DNA of 5,861 bases from CAZXPA01 sp964642485 (GCA_964642485.1 CAZXPA010000044.1:1-5861); one strand, 5' to 3'. Positions 1 to 4,782 are shown, counted from the first letter of the stretch. Notes: a model not told the origin generated them from the letters alone. Made by a program: numbers and translations.

Positions 1-275
1 AAAAACTTAATCCTTGGTAAGGGCTTCATCACTAACCGTCGGTTAAGCAAGCCTTGAAGATAACCAATTTTTTTCAAAAGGTCAGTTAAAACTACTTTAA
101 CCTTATTTATAGGGAAAACACTAACCCAGATTTTTGCTTCAAGTAAATCAGACGAGGTCTCAACCCGGGTAATGGTAATTAATGAACCCTCGGGGGCTTC
201 AACTTCGCGAAGAAAAATTCGACTCATTTCCCGTTTAATTAACTCATTAACTTGTTCAACTCTTTTAGAAGACAT
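1..275 (-). CDS. rbfA: Ribosome-binding factor A (partial, C-terminus outside window)
   Basis: RbfA binds the 30S subunit and helps mature the 5' end of 16S rRNA during cold-sensitive late assembly. The reading frame starts at the ATG at 275 and runs off the left edge, giving 91 residues of a family usually about 110-130 long. Family hallmarks are visible: an N-terminal helix with RVEQVNELIKREMSRIF (residues 5-21), the beta strand ITITRVETSSDLLEAKIWVSVF (33-54; KH-like fold strands), and the late LNRRLVMKPLPRIKF stretch (77-91), which corresponds to the conserved L..RL.LR..P.L.F segment. The start lies 2 bases after the tsaC stop, so it is very likely co-transcribed and translationally coupled with tsaC. 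No Shine-Dalgarno is evident. The match is by eye but the motif order is convincing. Confidence 0.88.
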   Translation of the reverse strand, partial: MSSKRVEQVNELIKREMSRIFLREVEAPEGSLITITRVETSSDLLEAKIWVSVFPINKVKVVLTDLLKKIGYLQGLLNRRLVMKPLPRIKF

Positions 276-277
276 TA

Positions 278-841
278 TTAAAAACGTAAAATTTCAAATG
301 GCTCTTCGGTTAAATCAACGACAATTGATGGCTGGCCTTTTAAATTTTGGTCAGCCAGAATTAAGTCTACCTGATGATTAAATATTCTAGCTATTTTCTT
401 AATATTCAAGGTTGGCTTAAAACCAGAAACATTAGCGCTAGTACTGGTTATTGGCAAATTCTTGCTCAAATGCTGACAAACCTTTGAGTTAGGAATTCTT
501 AAGCCAACTTTTTTCTGGCCAGCAGTTACAATTTTAGGCACTTTGCTTTTCTTTTTTAAAAGAATAGTAAATGGCCCAGGCAAAATAGCTGAAATAAACC
601 TTTCTTGCTTTTTATTAACCCAAGCCAAGTCTTTAATCTCTCTCAAACTAGAAACCATAACTGAGATTGGTTTTCTAAATTCCCGGCCTTTTAATCTAAA
701 CACTTTTTCTATAGCTTGTTTATTAAAAATATCTGCCCCTAAACCATAAAGTGTATCAGTGGGATAAATAATAACACCTCCCTGGCGTAAAACCCTTTTT
801 GCCTTTTGAATATTTTGTTCTGTTGATGGTTGAATCAGCAT
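278..841 (-). CDS. tsaC: L-threonylcarbamoyladenylate synthase (TsaC/YrdC/Sua5 family)
   Basis: TsaC makes threonylcarbamoyl-AMP from threonine, bicarbonate and ATP, the first step of t6A37 formation in ANN-decoding tRNAs. The 187-residue protein is the short YrdC-only form without the Sua5 C-terminal domain. Visible motifs are PTDTLYGLG (27-35), KGR (51-53) and KP (57-58) of the nucleotide/threonine pocket, PGPFT (88-92), GLRIP (113-117), STSANVSG (133-140) and PSIVVD (171-176), all in the family order. The ATG at 841 is preceded by the stop of the HD gene at 844, a 2-base gap. The stop is 2 bases from the rbfA start, so it sits in a tight operon. The terminal-step enzyme gene tsaD is in the same window on the opposite strand. 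Cytosolic; no signal or membrane segment. Confidence 0.94.
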   Translation of the reverse strand: MLIQPSTEQNIQKAKRVLRQGGVIIYPTDTLYGLGADIFNKQAIEKVFRLKGREFRKPISVMVSSLREIKDLAWVNKKQERFISAILPGPFTILLKKKSKVPKIVTAGQKKVGLRIPNSKVCQHLSKNLPITSTSANVSGFKPTLNIKKIARIFNHQVDLILADQNLKGQPSIVVDLTEEPFEILRF

Positions 842-843
842 AA

Positions 844-1395
844 TTACAAGCCTAGGCCCTCAGCAACACTCTGCATTGCTTTTAAACTGATTTTAACGAA
901 CTCTTCAAGTGATAGGCCTAATTCTTGACAAGTAGCAATAGTTTCCCGATTAGCTCCACGAGCAAATGCTTTTTCCTTGTAACGATTTAAAACATTCTCT
1001 GGGCTTAAATCAGCTAACTTTCTACTTGGTAAAACTAAGGTTGCCGCTACAATTAAGCCTGTTATTGGGTCAGCGCAAAATAAGGCTTGAGATAATTTAT
1101 CTTCCCGTGGCAGGCCATGTATTTCATTATGAGCTTTAACTGCTTTAACAATTCCTTTATCAATCCCCTGTTGGGCTAACATTTCCCCACCAATTAAACT
1201 ATGTTGTTCTGGGCTATCTTTTGTCTGCTCATAATCAATATCATGTAAAAGTCCCGTCAAAGCCCATTTTTCTTCGTCCTCATTAAAATTTTTAGCTAAT
1301 TCTTTCATTACAGCTTCCACAGCCAAACAATGTTTTACTAGATTTTTATTCTGAATCTTTTCTCTAATTAATTTCAAGGCTTCTTTCCTTTCCAT
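844..1395 (-). CDS. HD-superfamily hydrolase, COG2316-like
   Basis: A 183-residue protein with a complete HD phosphohydrolase signature: H22, the H51-D52 doublet in LLHDIDYE, H65, H89 (KAHNE) and D109 (FCADPITG). These are the usual metal ligands of HD hydrolases acting on phosphate esters or nucleotides. The C-terminal half, with LPSRKLADLSPENVLNRY-type sequence followed by a helical tail, resembles the widespread uncharacterised HD hydrolases grouped as COG2316. The substrate is unknown. It starts with ATG at 1395 and ends 2 bases before tsaC, so it should be expressed with tsaC-rbfA. No Shine-Dalgarno is seen. It is not related in detail to the other HD protein next to it: the spacing between motifs differs and there is no extended similarity by eye, so a recent tandem duplication is unlikely. 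Confidence 0.85.
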   Translation of the reverse strand: MERKEALKLIREKIQNKNLVKHCLAVEAVMKELAKNFNEDEEKWALTGLLHDIDYEQTKDSPEQHSLIGGEMLAQQGIDKGIVKAVKAHNEIHGLPREDKLSQALFCADPITGLIVAATLVLPSRKLADLSPENVLNRYKEKAFARGANRETIATCQELGLSLEEFVKISLKAMQSVAEGLGL

Positions 1396-1440
1396 AAATT
1401 TATTCGTAGATTCACATGTTATTCGTAGATTCGTATCGCT
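1396..1440. repeat. Short direct repeats between the two HD genes
   Basis: The 45-base gap holds two identical 14-base copies of TTATTCGTAGATTC, at 1400-1413 and 1419-1432, 19 bases apart. The core ATTCGTA occurs a third time at 1429-1435. No promoter or terminator hairpin is obvious. Two copies with a 5-base spacer are too few and too close for a CRISPR. Simple ATTCGTA-type repeats of this kind occur in intergenic DNA of related candidate-phylum genomes (recollection, not checked). Function unknown; it is the only break of any length in the otherwise tightly packed left operon. Confidence 0.7.
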
Positions 1441-2103
1441 TTATAACAACTTAAAATTATTAATCACTAAACTAAACTTGTAACCCAAATAATTAGCTGC
1501 TCTACGGCAATAAGCCATCCGATCAGTAAAAATCTCAAAGTATTCCATGATCGGCACAAATTTTCTGTCAATTTTCAAGATCAACATAATTTGCTTCTTG
1601 GCTTTATCAATTTTTAAATCCGACCTAGTCACAGCATAATTTACTCGATCATGAATATCAGCCCTAATTTTCTCCATAGATCTACTGGCTACCCTTTCCC
1701 GATGAACATCCGACTTATCAGCTAAGACAACTATAGCTGAAATCGGGCTGGTCAACTTCATTGTGTATTTATCATGATTGACAATCGCCTGGGTAATCCA
1801 GGTTAATTCCCTGGGAGAAAAATCATTTTGAAAAATCTGATGGAATAAGAGTGCCCCCCAATAATGATGTTGGGTCCTCCCTAGAAAATTACCCATATCA
1901 TGACAAAAACCGGCAATTGCCACTAATTCTTGGCCTTGCTTACTCAAACCAATTTTTTTAGCTAATTTCTGAGCTTCCTGAGCCACTAAATTAGCATGAC
2001 GTAAACCGTGCTCCGTATAATCTAAAGCTTTAATAGATAATTCACTTTGTTTAATAAATTCTAAAACCTGGGGGTGATTTTTAATTTGACGAAAATTCAA
2101 CAT
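1441..2103 (-). CDS. HD-domain phosphohydrolase
   Basis: A 220-residue soluble protein with an HD-domain metal-site pattern: H36 in HGLRHANLV, H68-D69 in GFCHDMGNFLGR, H79/H80 followed by W82-G83-A84, H110 in IVNHD, and D129 in LADKSDVHRERV. The HDMGN and KSDVHRERV stretches are typical of a subgroup of uncharacterised bacterial HD phosphohydrolases. The C-terminal 70 residues (about 150-220) contain predicted beta strands such as KKQIMLILKID and may be a small accessory domain. The substrate cannot be inferred. The ATG at 2103 lies 1 base after the glutaredoxin stop at 2105, so the two genes are coupled. No Shine-Dalgarno is seen. The stop at 1441-1443 precedes a 45-base repeat-bearing gap and the second HD gene. 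Confidence 0.83.
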   Translation of the reverse strand: MLNFRQIKNHPQVLEFIKQSELSIKALDYTEHGLRHANLVAQEAQKLAKKIGLSKQGQELVAIAGFCHDMGNFLGRTQHHYWGALLFHQIFQNDFSPRELTWITQAIVNHDKYTMKLTSPISAIVVLADKSDVHRERVASRSMEKIRADIHDRVNYAVTRSDLKIDKAKKQIMLILKIDRKFVPIMEYFEIFTDRMAYCRRAANYLGYKFSLVINNFKLL

Positions 2104-2104
2104 A

Positions 2105-2338
2105 TTATTTAATATTTAATTTTTGTTTAAATTTTGGCATGTCAAACCCAACAATAATTTCTCCATCAATTTCTGTCATGGGCACAGCCATTTGTCCAGT
2201 TTTTTTAATAAGCTCATCTATTATTTCCTGATTTTGGGTTAAATCAACTTCTTTAAACTGGATATTGTGCTCTTTTAAAAAATCTTTGACATGATCGCAA
2301 TAAGGACAAGTTGAAGTGGTATAAACAATGATTTTCAT
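2105..2338 (-). CDS. Glutaredoxin-like thiol-disulfide protein
   Basis: A 77-residue minimal glutaredoxin of the NrdH/Grx-like size class. It has the redox centre CPYC (11-14) after the first beta strand KIIVYTTST, the cis-proline in AVPMTEID (V52-P53), and a GFD motif (64-66) near the end corresponding to the G-(F/Y)-(D/N) element of the fold. It should reduce disulfides or glutathione/thioredoxin-linked substrates in the cytosol; the actual electron donor is unknown. The fold is full length, with no extra domain. It starts with ATG at 2338, downstream of tRNA-Glu, with two TATAAT boxes in the 40-base gap. Its stop is 1 base from the HD phosphohydrolase start. It may be named nrdH or grxC by pipelines; the sequence alone does not decide. 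Confidence 0.9.
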   Translation of the reverse strand: MKIIVYTTSTCPYCDHVKDFLKEHNIQFKEVDLTQNQEIIDELIKKTGQMAVPMTEIDGEIIVGFDMPKFKQKLNIK

Positions 2339-2346
2339 GTTAATAT

Positions 2347-2378
2347 ATTATAACATTTTTTAGCTTGTTTGTATTATA
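2347..2378 (-). promoter_or_regulatory. Candidate -10 boxes ahead of the glutaredoxin operon
   Basis: On the minus strand two perfect TATAAT hexamers lie in the gap between tRNA-Glu and the glutaredoxin gene. One abuts the tRNA CCA end (2373-2378) and one is close to the start codon (2347-2352). The second would place transcription start around 2340, giving an almost leaderless mRNA. Neither has a good -35 at 16-18 bases (the second has AATACA at 2370-2375, 3 of 6 matches). Read-through from the strong tRNA promoter is an alternative. In such AT-rich DNA chance matches are likely. Confidence 0.35.
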
Positions 2379-2453
2379 TGGTACCGCCGAGGAGAATCGA
2401 ACTCCTGTTTCATGGTTGAAAACCATGTGTCCTAACCATTAGACGACGGCGGC
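2379..2453 (-). tRNA. tRNA-Glu (anticodon UUC)
   Basis: The minus strand folds into a full cloverleaf of 75 bases with an encoded CCA end. The acceptor stem GCCGCCG pairs with CGGCGGU, six Watson-Crick pairs plus a terminal G1-U72 wobble, then discriminator A73 and CCA. The D arm is GUCU/GGAC, with GG in the loop. The anticodon stem CAUGG/CCAUG encloses the seven-base loop UUUUCAA, giving anticodon UUC (2415-2417 on the plus strand). The variable loop is short. The T arm AGGAG/CUCCU has loop UUCGAUU. Anticodon UUC reads GAA and GAG (glutamate). It is the first gene of the left minus-strand block, 7 bases after the predicted transcription start. Confidence 0.97.
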
Positions 2454-2466
2454 AAATAATAGTCGC

Positions 2467-2495
2467 ATTTTAGCAAAAATAACTGTGTTTGTCAA
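2467..2495 (-). promoter_or_regulatory. Strong sigma70-type promoter for tRNA-Glu
   Basis: The minus strand carries a perfect -35 TTGACA (2490-2495), a 17-base spacer (2473-2489) and a -10 TAAAAT (2467-2472, 5 of 6 matches). The predicted start is near 2460, about 7 bases before the tRNA 5' end at 2453, a normal short leader for RNase P processing. This is the best promoter in the window and could also transcribe the downstream glutaredoxin-HD-HD-tsaC-rbfA genes, since no terminator is seen between the tRNA and the glutaredoxin gene. Confidence 0.85.
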
Positions 2496-2500
2496 AGTCC

Positions 2501-2555
2501 CTATTTTGTTCGTGAAACAAAGCCAAAGGCTGCAAGTTGGGCGATAACAAAATAG
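2501..2555. repeat. Inverted repeat with 10-base perfect arms
   Basis: CTATTTTGTT (2501-2510) is the exact reverse complement of AACAAAATAG (2546-2555). The 35-base interior contains a smaller hairpin, AGCC-AAA-GGCT (2521-2531). It lies just upstream of the tRNA promoter and could be the edge of a small palindromic repeat element or a structured RNA. Function unknown. Confidence 0.65.
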
Positions 2556-2558
2556 CGG

Positions 2559-2597
2559 ACCCCCTCCTTTTGCGCGCTTGCGCGAAAAGAAGGGGGT
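2559..2597. repeat. Long GC-rich hairpin
   Basis: A near-perfect 39-base palindrome. The outer arms ACCCCC (2559-2564) and GGGGGT (2592-2597) pair, continuing through a T-rich/A-rich stretch with one mismatch and one bulged G to an inner CGCG-CTTG-CGCG. On the plus strand it is followed by mixed sequence (GCTCTGAATT), without a T-run, so it is not a standard terminator. The C-rich outer arms and the strong local rise in GC fit a mobile palindromic repeat. Could alternatively block transcription between the divergent units. Confidence 0.7.
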
Positions 2598-2601
2598 GCT
2601 C

Positions 2602-2648
2602 TGAATTCTAACAAAATTTTCTGCATACTTGAAAATTTTGATAATTCA
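2602..2648. repeat. AT-rich hairpin directly upstream of tsaD
   Basis: CAAAATTTTC (2612-2621) pairs perfectly with GAAAATTTTG (2631-2640) around a 9-base loop, TGCATACTT. Beyond a small internal loop, TGAATT (2602-2607) pairs with AATTCA (2643-2648). The structure ends 14 bases before the tsaD start codon. It overlaps the only plausible tsaD promoter elements (TTGAAA at 2629-2634 as a -35, GATAAT at 2640-2645 as a -10), so it could be an operator or, if transcribed, an RNA leader structure. Confidence 0.65.
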
Positions 2649-2662
2649 GGCAAAATAAATCC

Positions 2663-3795
2663 ATGCTTATTTTAGGAATTGAAACGTCATGTGACGAAAC
2701 TGCCGCTTCACTCTTACAAATAAAATCTCTGAAAAATAGAGACAATTTTAGAATTCTTTCTAATATTGTTTCTTCGCAAATCCCAATCCATCGTCAATAT
2801 GGCGGCATTATTCCAGAAGTAGCCGCTCGGGCTCATATTGAAAACATATTACCAGTTATTAAAAAAGCTCTAAAATCTTTTAAGCTTGAAAAAACCCGCC
2901 TGCCACCTGCCTGCCGGACAGGCAGGGCGAAGCAGGTTGATTTAATTGCTGTTACCAATGGACCTGGTTTAGTAACCTCATTATTAGTTGGCATAGAAAC
3001 AGCCAAAACCTTAGCCTATACTTTCCAAAAATCCTTAATGGCGATTAATCATCTTGAAGGACACATCTACGCCAACTTCGTTGGCAAATCCCAAATCCCA
3101 AATCCCAAATCCCAAAACATTTTTCCAGCTATTTGTTTAATTGTTTCTGGAGGACACACAGAATTAGGTTTAATGAAAAATCATGGCCAATACAAAAAAA
3201 TTGGTCAANNNNNNNNNNCCGTGATGATGCTGCCGGTGAATGCTTTGATAAGATAGCTAAATTATTAAATATTGGTTATCCTGGAGGGCCAGTAATTGCG
3301 CAGCAAGCTAGGCAATTACACTCTAAACCTAAAACTATAAACTTTAAACTCCCCAGGCCAATGATCAATTCTAACGATTTTGATTTTAGTTTTTCTGGCT
3401 TAAAAACAGCTGTACTCTATTTAGTTAAAAAAAACAAAGAACAATTAATTAAGAAAAGGTTTATCCAATCTGTTTGCGCTGAATCTCAACAAGCAATCAT
3501 TGATGTTTTGATTTTCAAAACTGTTCAGGCTGTTAAAAAACACCGAGCCAAATCAGTACTCCTCAGCGGCGGCGTGGCCGCTAATCAAGAGTTAAGAAAA
3601 CAATTAAAGTCTAGGGTTTATAGTTTAAAGCCCGAGGTAAACTTTTTGGTTCCACCAAAAAGTTTATGTACTGACAACGCAGCTATGATTGCCCTGGCCG
3701 CTTATTTTAAATTCAAAAAACTAAATATCTCTCAGCAAAAAAAATTAAAAAATGATTGGCAGAAAATTAAAGTAGCCCCTAATTTAAGTCTTTAA
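2663..3795 (+). CDS. tsaD: tRNA N6-adenosine threonylcarbamoyltransferase TsaD (interrupted by N gap)
   Basis: TsaD (Kae1/YgjD, ASKHA fold) transfers the threonylcarbamoyl group from TC-AMP to A37 of tRNA, working with TsaB and TsaE. Motifs in order: GIETSCDETAASL (5-17), HRQYGGIIPEVAARAH (43-58), TNGPGL (98-103), metal ligands H130 and H134 (NHLEGH), SGGHTE (162-167), then across the gap RDDAAGECFDK and YPGGP, FSFSGLKTA, SGGVAAN, and CTDNAAM with the third metal-ligand Asp. The 10 N at 3209-3218 put the halves in different frames. Family motif G-Q-T-R-D-D implies about 2 missing bases, which restores one frame of about 374 residues. This exceeds the usual 335-360 because of two repeat-derived insertions (residues about 78-91 and 141-152). 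Start ATG at 2663 gives the canonical N-terminus; no clear Shine-Dalgarno. Almost certainly functional, not a pseudogene. Confidence 0.95.
2896..2936. repeat. GC-rich palindromic element inserted in tsaD coding sequence
   Basis: Arms CCTGCCTG (2906-2913) and CAGGCAGG (2919-2926) pair perfectly around CCGGA. An outer pair CCTGC (2899-2903) and GCAGG (2932-2936) encloses it. The stretch is strikingly GC-rich against AT-rich flanks. It is read in frame as residues about 78-91 of TsaD (TRLPPACRTGRAKQ), just before the conserved VDLIAVTNGPGL strand, where ordinary TsaD has only a short loop. CCTGCCTGCCGGACAGGCAGG-type palindromes recur in candidate-phylum genomes (recollection). In-frame palindromes within genes are known from Rickettsia RPEs; relationship to those is not claimed. 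Confidence 0.8.
3086..3113. repeat. Four tandem copies of AAATCCC within tsaD
   Basis: Four exact 7-base copies start at 3086, 3093, 3100 and 3107. Three copies equal 21 bases, so copy-number change in threes keeps the frame. The repeat encodes the KSQIPNPKSQN stretch (residues 142-152) between the metal-binding NHLEGH motif and the SGGH motif, a place where family members have a short variable linker. It is a slippage-prone microsatellite in an essential gene. Confidence 0.85.
3209..3218. other. Assembly gap (10 N)
   Basis: Ten undetermined bases fall within tsaD. Upstream the frame ends in GQ (GGT CAA); downstream it resumes with RDDAAGE (CGT GAT GAT ...) after a leftover C. The family motif GQTRDDAAGE needs just one residue (ACC, Thr) here, so the true gap is probably 2 bases and 10 N is a placeholder of arbitrary length. 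The apparent frameshift is therefore an artefact. Confidence 0.95.
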
Positions 3796-3798
3796 AAA

Positions 3799-3810
3799 GT
3801 TGTTAACAAC
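3799..3810. repeat. Perfect 12-base palindrome GTTGTTAACAAC
   Basis: A perfect two-fold symmetric site 3 bases after the tsaD stop and directly before the terminator hairpin. It may be a protein-binding site or chance; no second copy is seen in the window. Confidence 0.4.
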
Positions 3811-3811
3811 A

Positions 3812-3843
3812 AAAAATCGCTATTTAACAGCGATTTTTATTTT
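3812..3843. terminator. Bidirectional rho-independent terminator between tsaD and the phosphatase gene
   Basis: AAAAATCGCT (3812-3821) pairs perfectly with AGCGATTTTT (3829-3838) around the loop ATTTAAC, followed on the plus strand by ATTTTG. Read on the minus strand the same hairpin ends in TTTTTT. It lies 16 bases after the tsaD stop and 27 bases beyond the stop of the convergent histidine-phosphatase gene, so it can serve both transcripts. Confidence 0.88.
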
Positions 3844-3869
3844 GATATCTTTATTTTTAGAGCCGTTTA

Positions 3870-4550
3870 CTAACCACTAATTGCATACAAAAATAAATTT
3901 TCATTGGGTCTACGCGGCAAGTGACAGATATTATTAATATAATTTATCTTAACATAGCCATCCTTATCAATTAGTATCTTAGATATTGAAGATTGATATA
4001 TTTCCATTGAAAGAAACCCTATTATATCAGCGCTAATAACGCTGGTTATTATAACTCTGATTAAATTGCCATGGCAAAACAAGACTACTTTTTTACCTTT
4101 GTTCTGAAGATAAATATCTCTTATTAAATGACGAGTATTAACTTGCATTTTATCAAGTCGCTCATCTGTTCTTTGATAATATTTGAATTTTTTGATTCTA
4201 TTTTTTTCAGACATGTTAAAATATTTAATCTTATACCACCTGCTCCAATTTATTTCATTTAGCCTTTTATCAATAATAATTTTTTTGTTTATTTTCTTAG
4301 CAAAAACCTCGGCTGTCTGCTGGGCACGGGTAAGCTCACTAGCATAAATTTTATCAATTGAAAGTGATAATAATTTTTTGTTTAAATAAGTTCTTTGCTT
4401 GCGCCCAATATTTGAGAGAGGCATATCAACGTCATTTAACTTTGCTTTGGCTAAATAATCAGCATGACAATGTCTTATTAAATAAATAGAGGTATACGGA
4501 CCTCTAATTTTCGGCTTTATTTTAACATAAGAAGTCTGACATTTTTTCAT
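3870..4550 (-). CDS. Histidine phosphatase family protein (phosphoglycerate-mutase-like)
   Basis: A 226-residue protein of the histidine phosphatase (branch 1) superfamily. Catalytic residues are visible: R26-H27 in YLIRHCHA (H27 is the phospho-accepting histidine), R75 in YASELTRAQQTAE, E99 in RLNEINW as the likely proton donor, and H160 in FCHGNLIR. The DMPLSNIGRKQ segment (42-52) is the usual family element after the first motif. Likely a phosphomonoesterase acting on sugar phosphates, nucleotides or a tRNA/cofactor intermediate; the motif set does not fix the substrate, and nothing points to glycolytic mutase activity specifically. The 20 residues before the first strand are lysine-rich and lack a signal peptide. 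ATG at 4550 chosen; stop TAG. Last gene of the right minus-strand block, convergent with tsaD. Confidence 0.9.
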   Translation of the reverse strand: MKKCQTSYVKIKPKIRGPYTSIYLIRHCHADYLAKAKLNDVDMPLSNIGRKQRTYLNKKLLSLSIDKIYASELTRAQQTAEVFAKKINKKIIIDKRLNEINWSRWYKIKYFNMSEKNRIKKFKYYQRTDERLDKMQVNTRHLIRDIYLQNKGKKVVLFCHGNLIRVIITSVISADIIGFLSMEIYQSSISKILIDKDGYVKINYINNICHLPRRPNENLFLYAISG

Positions 4551-4583
4551 AATAGATTATTAAAATATTTTTCAATTATTAAT

Positions 4584-4781
4584 TCATTTTGAGAACCGTC
4601 CCCTCTCTCCCTCTCTCTTTATATTGGTACTACTTTTATTTTTCCTGAGATAATTTAGAATATCCTTTTCGTTTATAAGGATCGATAGCGCCTGGCTTGT
4701 GCGAAAATCTATCTCTTCCTGAGAGATTTCCTTCGGGTCTTTCCAAATTATTTCCATTTCAATTTCTTTCTTCTTAGACAT
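4584..4781 (-). CDS. Small hypothetical protein coupled to the DUF5659-like gene
   Basis: A 65-residue charged protein with no recognised function. The ATG at 4781 is preferred over an in-frame TTG at 4796: it lies 1 base after the upstream stop (TAATATG), matching the tight spacing used elsewhere in the window, and the TTG would overlap that gene. The N-terminus is lysine-rich (MSKKKEIEMEIIW) and the middle EISQEEIDFRTSQALSILI looks helical. The tail SSTNIKREGERGRFSK is read from a polypurine run ending in the repeat half-site at 4591-4603, so the natural C-terminus may have been replaced by repeat DNA. In related genomes small proteins of similar style follow DUF5659 genes (recollection), which supports a functional pair. 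Confidence 0.65.
   Translation of the reverse strand: MSKKKEIEMEIIWKDPKEISQEEIDFRTSQALSILINEKDILNYLRKNKSSTNIKREGERGRFSK
4591..4603. repeat. GAGAACCGTCCCC repeat half-site
   Basis: The 13-base GAGAACCGTCCCC (minus strand GGGGACGGTTCTC) matches, from memory, a short motif found in palindromic REP-type elements associated with Y1 (TnpA_REP/IS200-like) transposases in many bacteria. Only one arm is present here; no inverted partner lies nearby. It is flanked by a pyrimidine run (4600-4620, CT-rich) and forms the C-terminal codons of the 65-residue gene. Likely a decayed or half element. Confidence 0.5.
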
Positions 4782-4782
4782 A

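Noticed and set aside
172..381. Plus-strand open frame of 69 codons
   Set aside because: It is antisense to rbfA and tsaC, both supported by family motifs, and has no recognisable protein features.
543..749. Plus-strand open frame of 68 codons
   Set aside because: Fully antisense to tsaC; a shadow of its coding sequence.
1396..1440. CRISPR-like direct repeats
   Set aside because: Only two 14-base copies with a 5-base separation and no cas genes; not an array.
2559..2597. Rho-independent terminator upstream of tsaD
   Set aside because: Strong stem but no T-run on either side and no upstream plus-strand gene to terminate; more like a palindromic repeat.
2339..2662. T-box or other known riboswitch ahead of tsaD or glutaredoxin
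   Set aside because: No T-box consensus, specifier loop or known riboswitch core was found; the structure is made of simple inverted repeats.
3133..3795. Independent second gene after the N run, or tsaD as a frameshifted pseudogene
   Set aside because: The sequence after the gap is the exact continuation of TsaD motifs; the frame difference is produced by the arbitrary 10-N placeholder.
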